A stretch of DNA of 14,762 nt from NCBI GenBank assembly GCA_021796315.1, contig JAJYOH010000084.1:1-14762 (forward strand), written 5' to 3'. The notes beneath the pieces were generated by a model that made no database searches, was not told the origin of the DNA, and saw only the letters and a program-made list of their open reading frames with translations. The position numbers and the translations under genes are program-made. Source of the DNA: Chloroflexota bacterium. GTDB taxonomy: Bacteria; Chloroflexota; Anaerolineae; Anaerolineales; Villigracilaceae. Of this stretch, positions 7,704 through 14,009 are shown in pieces. Position 1 is the first letter of the stretch; each line of letters starts with the position of its first letter.

Positions 7704-7737
7704 AAAGTCTCCTTTGGTTTGTGAGGACGATGGCCTG

Positions 7738-7743
7738 ATTATA
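7738..7743 (-). promoter_or_regulatory. Consensus -10 box for the peptidase-GT87 operon
   Basis: The minus strand reads TATAAT at 7743-7738, 35 bases from the ATG at 7703, giving a leader of about 28 bases that contains the AAAGGAG ribosome binding site. No good -35 match lies 16-18 bases upstream. The placement supports the 7703 start over the longer open frame. Confidence 0.5.
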
Positions 7744-7806
7744 CTTCGGAGGCTGATGATGCACTGAGTTCCTGCGATTAGGATTTGAAGCGCGAATCCG
7801 AGTGAT

Positions 7807-7890
7807 GAGCGAAGGACGAGCGGACTGGGTATGTAAGCACCATATAGCCGCCATATAGACAATACGGATCAAGAGCGAAGGATGGGTGGA
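7807..7890. repeat. Pair of imperfect 18-base direct repeats
   Basis: Positions 7807-7824 and 7873-7890 share GAGCGAAGGA and match at 15 of 18 bases, 66 bases apart. They lie upstream of the peptidase promoter box. Between them CATATAG occurs twice (around 7842-7858). The function is unknown; they may be operator-like or remnants of a dispersed repeat. Confidence 0.35.
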
Positions 7891-7897
7891 TTCAGGC

Positions 7898-7930
7898 AAA
7901 AAAACCAGCCCCAACGAGGTTGTTGGGGCT
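7898..7930 (-). terminator. Intrinsic terminator of the DoxX-like gene
   Basis: On the minus strand AGCCCCAAC (7930-7922) and GTTGGGGCT (7915-7907) form a perfect 9-bp stem with a 6-base loop, followed by GG and seven T (7904-7898). It starts 35 bases after the stop codon at 7965. Confidence 0.85.
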
Positions 7931-7964
7931 GACGGCGATTGCTTGATAATTCATTGTTACTTGC

Positions 7965-8339
7965 CTACAAAGGAGCAAGTACCCAGCGTCCATAGGCGAC
8001 AAATGCAGCCAGGGCAGAAAGAATAACGCTAACAAAGATCATGGGGTTTTCGCGGCACTTGAGATGAAAGAAGATTGAAATCAGCAGCATGATGGACAAG
8101 ACCGCGGCAGCTACTGGTGTTATCCAGGTCGATGACCCCAAAACGCCCGGCAGAATTAATCCGATGGTTCCAAGGAAAGTGCAGACTGCAATGATATGGA
8201 GTAATGGCTTGGAAAACCTGCCCTGCTTTCGAATCGCTGCCTGCATCGTCGGTTGGGATTGCCGAAGGCCATGTGTGTAGGAAACAGCGACCAACTTCAT
8301 CCCCAGAATGATTTGGATGATCCACAAGGCAATATTCAT
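7965..8339 (-). CDS. DoxX-like four-helix membrane protein
   Basis: A 124-residue protein with four membrane helices (about 3-20, 46-65, 73-91 and 99-117), the length and layout of DoxX-like (DoxX_2) proteins. The ending YGRWVLAPL is typical of that group. Members are poorly characterised; some are linked to thiol or quinone chemistry in the membrane, but no catalytic residue can be pointed to here. The frame stays open upstream to 8498, but the ATG at 8339 has GGAG six bases before it and starts exactly at the first helix. The ATG at 8345 would abut the GGAG, and the upstream 50 residues translate an attC-like non-coding sequence. It lies 155 bases after the stop of the small membrane-protein gene and has its own terminator. 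Confidence 0.75.
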   Translation of the reverse strand: MNIALWIIQIILGMKLVAVSYTHGLRQSQPTMQAAIRKQGRFSKPLLHIIAVCTFLGTIGLILPGVLGSSTWITPVAAAVLSIMLLISIFFHLKCRENPMIFVSVILSALAAFVAYGRWVLAPL

Positions 8340-8428
8340 CTTCATCTCCAAATGATCGTTCTCGGAATTTATTTCATCTTTGGGGGCAGAGAAAACTCGA
8401 AGCCAGCCTGTCCTGGCGGACTGTCCAG

Positions 8429-8486
8429 GGAAAAATGCTTGTAAAACGCGGCGAATCCCGCTTGTCGGCTGCACGCTGTGTTGGGC
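8429..8486 (-). repeat. Half of an attC-like (integron recombination) sequence
   Basis: Read on the minus strand, the sequence begins GCCCAAC (8486-8480, the RYYYAAC form of an attC end), continues with GCGTGCAGCCGACA, and contains a small hairpin (GCGG 8461-8458 / CCGC 8451-8448) before a T-rich stretch. This resembles the left half of attC-like sites seen in Anaerolineae, from memory. It starts nine bases after the stop codon of the small membrane-protein gene, where attC sites sit in gene cassettes. The matching right half with GTTRRRY is not seen in the following 130 bases, so the site is truncated or only a look-alike. No integrase gene is in the window. Confidence 0.35.
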
Positions 8487-8494
8487 GCATTTTA

Positions 8495-8866
8495 TCAAGT
8501 GCCTTTTGGAATTTGCCCAGGTTGTAAGTTGAAGAAGTAATAACCTAAAAACCTGAAAAAACCGTCTTCTCTCACGACACCAGTATCAAAAAGCGCAAAG
8601 CCAAAAAACACCAAACAGATAGCAGCAAACATCATCGCTAAATTAACTATTGTGCGCCATCGAATATCGCCAATAAATTTATTTCCCAAGAGTACGGCGA
8701 CAACCTGCGTGACTATGGCTATCGGCGTTCTAAGCCAATAAATATCCATAAAGCGTGTAGAATCGTTTATGCCGATGTCAAAATACTGCATATAGCGCGT
8801 TGTGAAATGAGCAAAGAATATGGTTAGTGGCACGACAAATAAAAATGCAATAGATTTTCGCGTCAT
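8495..8866 (-). CDS. Small membrane protein, candidate immunity protein
   Basis: A 123-residue protein with three likely membrane helices (about 5-22, 47-62, 73-93) and a polar C-terminus (FNLQPGQIPKGT). I recognise no family. Its ATG overlaps the TGA of the toxin-44-like gene by four bases (ATGA, 8863-8866), so it is translated with it. In polymorphic toxin systems the gene directly after the toxin normally encodes its immunity protein, and membrane-bound immunity proteins occur. The role is therefore inferred from position and size only. The DNA is AT-rich (22 of 60 bases G or C at 8521-8580, against 32 of 60 at 661-720), in line with acquisition from elsewhere. Confidence 0.7.
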   Translation of the reverse strand: MTRKSIAFLFVVPLTIFFAHFTTRYMQYFDIGINDSTRFMDIYWLRTPIAIVTQVVAVLLGNKFIGDIRWRTIVNLAMMFAAICLVFFGFALFDTGVVREDGFFRFLGYYFFNLQPGQIPKGT

Positions 8867-9795
8867 CGCAAATTACCATCTACCCAATCAATGATAACTG
8901 CGATATCGGGATTCGCCTGTTGAATATCCAAATAATCTTGCAGGTGAGACACTATCGCTTCATGTAATTGTTCCTGTGTTAACGTCAATTGATATTCATC
9001 CCACAAATCAATGCCTATTTGGACGCTTAAAACATCACCATCGTCATTTTTCCCAGCCCCAGGCAAACCAGATGCCGCATAGTCTTGGAGCGTTTGAGCA
9101 GTAAAGCCTGCTGCTCTGCCCACAAATCCGTAGTGAATATTTGACCAAATATCGTAATACCATTCGTGTTCAGTATCATCTCGTATTGGAAAGTAGTAAT
9201 CAGGAGGCGTTTTTAAACCTAATTTCTTCTCTAACTTTGGTTTATGATCCCATTTCGCGCCAGAGCGGACGAGACTAAACCATAAAGTACGGGCTAAAAG
9301 AGTGTTCCCTTTGGAAAGAGCGTCCTTTATGGATTGCACATCCTTACTCTGGGCATTCACGGTTAATTCTTGGTACATATACGGAAGTGCTTGGTCAAAC
9401 CGTGAGTAATCAAAATCCTTAATTGCCGCCTCAATCAAGAAAGAAAAAGTGGCTGTTTTCTTGCCCTCTTTTACGTCCACCTGAAATGAGTGAGTTTTCA
9501 CCCCTGATTTTGTTACTTCAAACGAAAAAGTAGTTTGCCCTTGTCCAGTATCAGACCATATCAGATCTTCTTCTGTTACAACGACACTGATGGGAAGTGT
9601 AACTTTGCCACCTTCCTTTGCTGGGGATTTCCACAGAATCTTGTTGACAACCTGTGTTTTTCCCGCATTGATTGGCTGGTCGAGGAATACGTATTTGCCG
9701 TCTACATCAAAGCCAAACGTCAAATCATTTCCAATGTTCCCGCCAGAATAACTTATTTGCTTTACTGACACGACGAGTTTTAACTGGGTAGTCAT
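8863..9795 (-). CDS. Protein with polymorphic toxin type 44-like domain
   Basis: A 310-residue protein without signal peptide or membrane helix. Residues 1-125 are rich in beta strands (SYSGGNIGNDLTFGFDVDGK early on) and look like a C2/immunoglobulin-type sandwich. Residues about 140-268 carry motifs I associate with the polymorphic toxin type 44 domain: KWDHKPKL (181-188), EWYYDIWSNIHYGFVG (211-226), AAGFT (228-232), then DDGDVLSVQIGIDLWD (251-266) with clustered Asp, Glu and His residues. That family is a predicted C-terminal toxin domain of unproven biochemistry. Unlike most polymorphic toxins, this protein is short, lacks secretion repeats, and continues about 40 residues beyond the domain. 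GGAGG lies four bases before the ATG and a TATAAT 34 bases upstream. The next gene overlaps by four bases and may encode immunity. An alternative is a non-toxic relative using the same fold. Confidence 0.8.
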   Translation of the reverse strand: MTTQLKLVVSVKQISYSGGNIGNDLTFGFDVDGKYVFLDQPINAGKTQVVNKILWKSPAKEGGKVTLPISVVVTEEDLIWSDTGQGQTTFSFEVTKSGVKTHSFQVDVKEGKKTATFSFLIEAAIKDFDYSRFDQALPYMYQELTVNAQSKDVQSIKDALSKGNTLLARTLWFSLVRSGAKWDHKPKLEKKLGLKTPPDYYFPIRDDTEHEWYYDIWSNIHYGFVGRAAGFTAQTLQDYAASGLPGAGKNDDGDVLSVQIGIDLWDEYQLTLTQEQLHEAIVSHLQDYLDIQQANPDIAVIIDWVDGNLR

Positions 9796-9828
9796 TTTTC
9801 CTCCAAACGAATAGAATGTGTTGTGATG

Positions 9829-9834
9829 ATTATA
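9829..9834 (-). promoter_or_regulatory. -10 box of the toxin-like gene pair
   Basis: The minus strand reads TTATAAT ending at 9829, 34 bases before the ATG at 9795, with GGAGG in between. No TTGACA-like -35 is present at the proper distance. The box suggests that the pair carries its own promoter. Confidence 0.45.
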
Positions 9835-9978
9835 ACTTAAGCGCCAAACCAGGGTTTATGCAGCAACCGTCCGTATAATCGACTATGGACAGCGTGTTCC
9901 GTCTAATCGTCTAAATCAATTAGGACGTTAGGCGGCCAAAGACAAAAAGGATTATACAAACTTGCATCATATAAATCA

Positions 9979-10007
9979 ACAGGCCGCGTCACTTGGGCGC
10001 GGCCTGT
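9979..10007 (-). terminator. 10-bp hairpin after the SH3 lipoprotein gene
   Basis: ACAGGCCGCG (9979-9988) and CGCGGCCTGT (9998-10007) pair perfectly around a 9-base loop, starting 39 bases after the lipoprotein stop at 10046. On the minus strand the stem is followed by TGATTTATAT, a weak T-rich tail. It most likely ends the beta-helix/lipoprotein operon. Confidence 0.65.
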
Positions 10008-10045
10008 CTACTCACTACTTTCCAATTACCATTTTCTTATGCTGT

Positions 10046-10834
10046 TCAGGGTGTTGGCGTGGCCACCGGCAAAGAACCAAGATCGCCGCTGGAAAACTTT
10101 ACCAACGTAGTATAGACCCATAAAGTCTGTGTGGGTTGTTCCGGAACCTGGATCAAGATCCATTCGCCGGTTGCCGACTTACCGATGGCAACTGCCGATT
10201 TCCCCGCATCCAGTGTGCCAACCGTCTGGGAGGTCAGCGAGGCGGAAACATGCAAATTGACCGGATTCGGCCCGGAGTTGACAACTGTAAAAGTTGTTGG
10301 GGCAGGAGTCGTTCCGGCTGCCGTGGGGGCCACCTGTGCTCCAGGCGTGGTACTGGGTGGAGCAACGATAGTGATGCCAAGCAGACTGGCAAGCTCAAGA
10401 GTGTATTGGTTGTGATATTGCTTGGCCTGCGCCACACCCGCATTAAGTATGGCGGTGTTCGCCTTTGATTCAAACGCCAACAGGGTCTGGATCGAAGTAT
10501 CCATGTATTGCAATTGAAATTTCTTCAACTGTTGCAGACAGCCCGGGGTGGGCTGATCCTGTGCGGCGCGATGAATGGCCTGCATGGCAGGTATGACCTG
10601 TACGAGTTGCGACTGCGGCGTATTGGAAGCCAGCGCGGCATAATCGTCAAACTGGCGCATCAAATCGTTGACTTTCTTTACCTCGCCCGGCCGGTTGCTG
10701 GGGCTGCATAGATCAGGGATCGGCGTTACGGAAGGCAGAGTAGTGGCAGTGGCAGTGGCGGATTGCGGGTTGCCGCAGGCAGACAGGAACAAAAATGCGC
10801 CAAACACGATCAAAAGAAGAGCTGCTTTTTTCAT
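10046..10834 (-). CDS. SH3-like domain lipoprotein
   Basis: A 262-residue lipoprotein: MKK, a hydrophobic stretch, then the lipobox LSAC with Cys20 as the lipid-attached residue, followed by a Thr/Pro-rich stretch (22-42). Residues about 45-155 are mainly helical, with Cys43 and Cys99 available for a disulfide. A Pro/Thr linker (about 158-180) leads to an SH3-like beta domain (about 181-247; NLHVSASLTSQTVGTL and GEWILIQV), which in this kind of protein binds surface polymers. The helical part is not recognised. The frame is open upstream to 10996, but ATG 10834 has AAGGA at the right distance and starts exactly at the signal peptide; the extra residues would overlap the preceding gene. It follows the beta-helix gene by 71 bases, with a hairpin between them. 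Confidence 0.87.
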   Translation of the reverse strand: MKKAALLLIVFGAFLFLSACGNPQSATATATTLPSVTPIPDLCSPSNRPGEVKKVNDLMRQFDDYAALASNTPQSQLVQVIPAMQAIHRAAQDQPTPGCLQQLKKFQLQYMDTSIQTLLAFESKANTAILNAGVAQAKQYHNQYTLELASLLGITIVAPPSTTPGAQVAPTAAGTTPAPTTFTVVNSGPNPVNLHVSASLTSQTVGTLDAGKSAVAIGKSATGEWILIQVPEQPTQTLWVYTTLVKFSSGDLGSLPVATPTP

Positions 10835-10848
10835 AACAATCCTTGTGG

Positions 10849-10882
10849 AAAAAAGAGAAGGACGGCCAGTAATGCACCGTCC
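10849..10882 (-). terminator. Hairpin with T-rich tail between beta-helix and lipoprotein genes
   Basis: On the minus strand GGACGG (10882-10877) and CCGTCC (10865-10860) form a 6-bp stem with an 11-base loop, followed by TTCTC and six T (10854-10849). This looks like a weak intrinsic terminator inside the operon, letting only part of the transcription reach the lipoprotein gene. The tail runs close to the lipoprotein ribosome binding site. Confidence 0.5.
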
Positions 10883-10905
10883 CTCAAATTGCATATAAAA
10901 CGGAG

Positions 10906-13842
10906 TTACTTGCTCACGAGCACGAAGACACCGGCCAGGTCTGTTTGCGTTTGGAAGAAACCATCGGCTGTTTTCGAACCGCCCACATCCACCCACTTGG
11001 AGCCGTCCCAGTGCAGGATGGTGAAGTTCGCATCCTGCTTGCCGGACGGCATCTCGAAGCTGACGGTGATGGAGCCTGTCAGGGAAGGTGTGACTTCCAT
11101 GTCCAAGCCGGAAACGAAGGTGAACTTGCTATCCAGAGCCCCGGGCAATTTGTCGCTGGACATGCCGGTCAGGGTGGCGTTGGTGCCGATCGGGCAGGGC
11201 AGGATGACGTGGTCTTTATCCTGCAAGATTAATTCGGTGCCAATGAAGTTGGTGCAGTCCAGCGCTTCGGATTCACCGCCGGTCACGTGGATGATGTTAA
11301 GCGGCAGGCCGCCCACTGCCGGTTTGCTCCCGCCCGAACCGCAGTTGGCTGAGTTAGTGACCAGCGTACCGCCGCCAGTGATATTTGTCGCACCCGATGT
11401 ATTGCCGTTGAGGGTTACACCGTTCAAGGTAATCGTGTTTCCGTAAGGTATGTCTGCCTGGAGTCCAATACCGGAATTGTTGTTGAAGGTGCTGCAAGTA
11501 ATATCAATATTATTACTCGTAGAAATGAAAGCACCGCCACTGTTGGAAGTACCATTTCCGTTTGCAGTGACATGGTCAAAGGAAACAGTACCTCCTGTTC
11601 CTAAATCCTGTATTTCAATTCCTCCACCGGAACAATCACCAAGAGCACAATTTCCACTGAAATCGCTATTTGCGACAAATACGTTGCCGCCATTATTAAT
11701 AATCCACGCACCTACAGCAGCCGCAGAACCTGTATAACCATTTGCGGGGTCATTACCATTGTTGTCAGCTGTAACACCTTGTAAAGTGATATCGCCACTT
11801 CCTATTGAAAATACAGCGAATCCGAATCCAACGCCTAAATCGCAAATTGTGCAATTCTCGCTGAAGTTGCTGTTTGAAATGGATACGCTTCCTCCAACAG
11901 TGCTCAGAAAAGCGCCTCCCTCCTCGCCATAACCATTACCAAGTGCTGTGATGCCGCTTAATGAAATGTTGTCATTGGAGGCTGCATACAGACCTACACC
12001 TGGCGTTAGATAAAAACCATTGTCATTGAATGTGTTGTTGCCAGACAGAGTGATATTGCCGCTTCCAGCTGTATTGTCCAACTCGGCGCCGCCGCCGCCG
12101 TTATCGCTCGCTATTACATTGTTGAGAGTGATGTCTCCATTGGAATAGGCAATTAGGCCTCGTCCGGTAGTAGTAGCGCCATTCACGCTGAGGTTGCCGT
12201 TGTTGATACTAACGCCGCCACTACCGGAAGTATTATTGAGGTAAGCACCGTCGCCAATTTTGTTGTTATCCGCAGTGACATTGCTGGCGCTGATGGCTCC
12301 CTTGGCTACGACCCACAGGCCATTTCCGTTGTTCCCATCGAAAACATTCGTGCCGGTCAGGGTGACCGAGGGCGCCCCAAAAGTTGCGTGTGTAGTGTCA
12401 ATATAAGCGCCGTCGCCCGTGACACTGTTACTGGCGGACAGGTTATTGATGGTTATATCTCCTGTCGACCACATGGCAATATTGGTGCCATGATTGTTAT
12501 TGAATTCATTTGTACCGGTGAGTGTGACGCCCGAACCTGTGTTGAAAAAGGTGTTGTCAATATACAGGCCGTTGTTACCTGAATTATTATCAGCAGTTAT
12601 GTTATTGAGAGTCGCAACTCCGGAAGAGTAAATACTTATACCGGCGGAGCCGTTAGTATTGAATTCATTGGTTCCGCTCAGCGTGACATTATTCAAACTG
12701 GTTCCTTGATTGCCCAAGATCGCACCATTTGCATAATTTCCATCAGCGATCACATTCGAGAGGCTAATATCCCCATTGGAATAGGCTTCGATGCCGGCCC
12801 CATGGCTATTATTGTTACTGAAGTTATTCGCACCATCCACGGTAATACTCTTACCAGTGCCGGAGGTATTGTTCAAATAAACGCCGTCGTTATAAGCATT
12901 TTTCGATGTCACATGATGGACGCGAATGTTACCTGATGTTTCGAGATCGAGATTATTACCAGCGGAGCCGTTGAAGGTGAGATCATTGGCGGTCAGATCA
13001 TTCTTCCAAAAGGCGATGGAAATGTAAGTGTTGGTGAAATCCGATGTGCCAGTGATCGCACCAGCGCTGGAACCATCCCAGCCGCCCTGGATTGTCAGCG
13101 CGTAATTAGCCCAGGTGGTGAGAGAGCCACCATTCATGCTGATATTGCTGGTGGAACTATCCGCGCCGGACGTGATCCAAATCGTCCCATTCGAAGTGGG
13201 CTGATTGGAAGAAAGATAACTAACCAAATTATCAAGATTGGAATAGGAAGTAGTGCAACCACCTGCGCCAGCCACCGGTGGCGATCCGCTCGGACACCAG
13301 ATCGGGTCGCCGGCGGCAACGATATTCGCGGCGGCCTGAGTGGCCAGCGGCTGGACATTTCCATTGCTGTCCACTGCAACCACCTGTGTGCCAGATGGAA
13401 CCTGATTCAAAGCCTGAGCTGTGGCAGTCGCGGTTGCGGTGGCCGTATCGGTTGCAGAAGGCGTGGCGTCCGTCGGCGCAGCAGTTGTGGCCGGAGCGGT
13501 GTCGGTCACGACCGGCGTCGATGGAACAGAAGTATCAGTGACAACGGGCGCTTGTGTTGACGGAACAGATGTATCAGTCGCAACAGGAGCCTGCGTCGAA
13601 GGGACAGAAGTGTCAGTGATAACAGGCGCTTGTGTTGACGGAACAGATGTATCAGTCGCAACAGGAGCCTGTGTTGACGGGACAGAAGTGTCGGTGGATG
13701 CGGGCACTTGCGTCGCAACAGGCGGATCTGTGGGTGTAGCGCTTCCACCATCTGCGCGAACGGCAGCGGGATTCACGGCGCTGAATAATAGCGCAAACAA
13801 AAGCGCACTGCTAAATAAAATGGTTCGGAATTCTTTTTTCAT
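10906..13842 (-). CDS. Secreted right-handed beta-helix surface protein
   Basis: A 978-residue exported protein. Residues 1-30 are a signal peptide with a VRA cleavage site before Asp31. Residues 35-140 are a Thr/Pro/Ser/Ala-rich stalk that includes a 13-residue tandem repeat (TDTSVPSTQAPVA) and a TATATA run. About 200-835 is a parallel beta-helix made of Asn/Gly-rich coils (recurring TLTGTNEFNNN, SNGDISLSNV and TADNN-type words), with two recurring sub-types of coil every 45-50 residues. Cysteines at 664/667 and 732/737 could form local disulfides. The C-terminal domain (about 860-978; ITVSFEMPSGKQ, ILHWDGSKWVDVGG, ending GVFVLVSK) resembles a small beta-sandwich tail seen on other Anaerolineae surface proteins. 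No LPxTG or membrane anchor is present. Proteins of this shape act as adhesins or polysaccharide lyases; no catalytic site is apparent. First gene of an operon with the lipoprotein. Confidence 0.9.
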   Translation of the reverse strand: MKKEFRTILFSSALLFALLFSAVNPAAVRADGGSATPTDPPVATQVPASTDTSVPSTQAPVATDTSVPSTQAPVITDTSVPSTQAPVATDTSVPSTQAPVVTDTSVPSTPVVTDTAPATTAAPTDATPSATDTATATATATAQALNQVPSGTQVVAVDSNGNVQPLATQAAANIVAAGDPIWCPSGSPPVAGAGGCTTSYSNLDNLVSYLSSNQPTSNGTIWITSGADSSTSNISMNGGSLTTWANYALTIQGGWDGSSAGAITGTSDFTNTYISIAFWKNDLTANDLTFNGSAGNNLDLETSGNIRVHHVTSKNAYNDGVYLNNTSGTGKSITVDGANNFSNNNSHGAGIEAYSNGDISLSNVIADGNYANGAILGNQGTSLNNVTLSGTNEFNTNGSAGISIYSSGVATLNNITADNNSGNNGLYIDNTFFNTGSGVTLTGTNEFNNNHGTNIAMWSTGDITINNLSASNSVTGDGAYIDTTHATFGAPSVTLTGTNVFDGNNGNGLWVVAKGAISASNVTADNNKIGDGAYLNNTSGSGGVSINNGNLSVNGATTTGRGLIAYSNGDITLNNVIASDNGGGGAELDNTAGSGNITLSGNNTFNDNGFYLTPGVGLYAASNDNISLSGITALGNGYGEEGGAFLSTVGGSVSISNSNFSENCTICDLGVGFGFAVFSIGSGDITLQGVTADNNGNDPANGYTGSAAAVGAWIINNGGNVFVANSDFSGNCALGDCSGGGIEIQDLGTGGTVSFDHVTANGNGTSNSGGAFISTSNNIDITCSTFNNNSGIGLQADIPYGNTITLNGVTLNGNTSGATNITGGGTLVTNSANCGSGGSKPAVGGLPLNIIHVTGGESEALDCTNFIGTELILQDKDHVILPCPIGTNATLTGMSSDKLPGALDSKFTFVSGLDMEVTPSLTGSITVSFEMPSGKQDANFTILHWDGSKWVDVGGSKTADGFFQTQTDLAGVFVLVSK
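13504..13695 (-). repeat. 39-base tandem repeat (13-residue Thr/Pro/Ser unit)
   Basis: Residues 50-113 of the beta-helix protein are five copies of TDTSVPSTQAPVA, the last shortened. At the DNA level 13547-13593 and 13625-13671 are identical over 47 bases and exactly 78 bases apart, two units. The array therefore grew by duplicating a pair of units and is recent. It forms an extended, probably glycosylated stalk. Confidence 0.85.
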
Positions 13843-13883
13843 AATGTTCTCCAGCAGAATTTGGCTACGACAATATTTGGAGC

Positions 13884-13912
13884 CTTATACTCCCATTTGA
13901 GGGAGGTGTCAA
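13884..13912 (-). promoter_or_regulatory. Near-consensus sigma-70 promoter with dyad in the spacer
   Basis: The minus strand has TTGACA (13912-13907), a 17-base spacer, and TATAAG (13889-13884), so transcription should begin near 13877, about 35 bases before the ATG at 13842. The spacer holds CTCCC-TCAAAT-GGGAG, a perfect 5-bp dyad that could be an operator. GGAGA before the ATG is the ribosome binding site. It is the best promoter in the window. Confidence 0.8.
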
Positions 13913-13926
13913 TAAGCTGAATAGGT

Positions 13927-13960
13927 AAAAAAAGTCGAGGCTCAATAGCCTCGGCTTTTT
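13927..13960. terminator. Bidirectional terminator after sdhB
   Basis: GTCGAGGCT (13934-13942) and AGCCTCGGC (13947-13955) pair with one wobble around a 4-base loop. Seven A precede and five T follow, so transcripts from either side see a T tail. It lies 54 bases after the sdhB stop and just upstream of the beta-helix promoter, isolating the two units. Confidence 0.8.
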
Positions 13961-14009
13961 CATTTACTTTTTCCCGGCGATATTATCTGCCGGTCACCAT
14001 GCTTAGCTA

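Noticed and set aside
7704..7862. A 53-residue N-terminal extension of the C39-like peptidase that could look like a signal anchor.
   Set aside because: A TATAAT and an AAAGGAG lie inside this stretch, correctly placed for the ATG at 7703, so it is leader DNA.
8340..8498. An open frame extending the DoxX-like protein upstream to a TTG.
   Set aside because: It translates the attC-like sequence, has no ribosome binding site, and the protein family starts at the first helix (ATG 8339).
9841..9935. A second attC-like site: GCCTAAC at 9935-9929 and GTTTGGC near 9848-9841 on the minus strand, with CGTCC/GGACG arms between.
   Set aside because: The right end departs from GTTRRRY, and the spacing between inner and outer arms is 0 on one side and about 18 on the other, unlike attC sites. 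It is kept only as a weak hint for a cassette boundary.
10835..10996. An N-terminal extension of the lipoprotein overlapping the beta-helix gene.
   Set aside because: The lipoprotein signal peptide must be at the N-terminus, and ATG 10834 has a good ribosome binding site.
13504..13695. The regular 39-base repeats considered as a CRISPR array.
   Set aside because: The units are contiguous with no unique spacers and keep the reading frame of the beta-helix protein.
13421..13900. A plus-strand Val/Gly/Thr-rich open frame of 159 residues.
   Set aside because: It is the antisense reading of the Thr/Pro repeat region and the signal peptide; the repetitive look comes from the repeats themselves.
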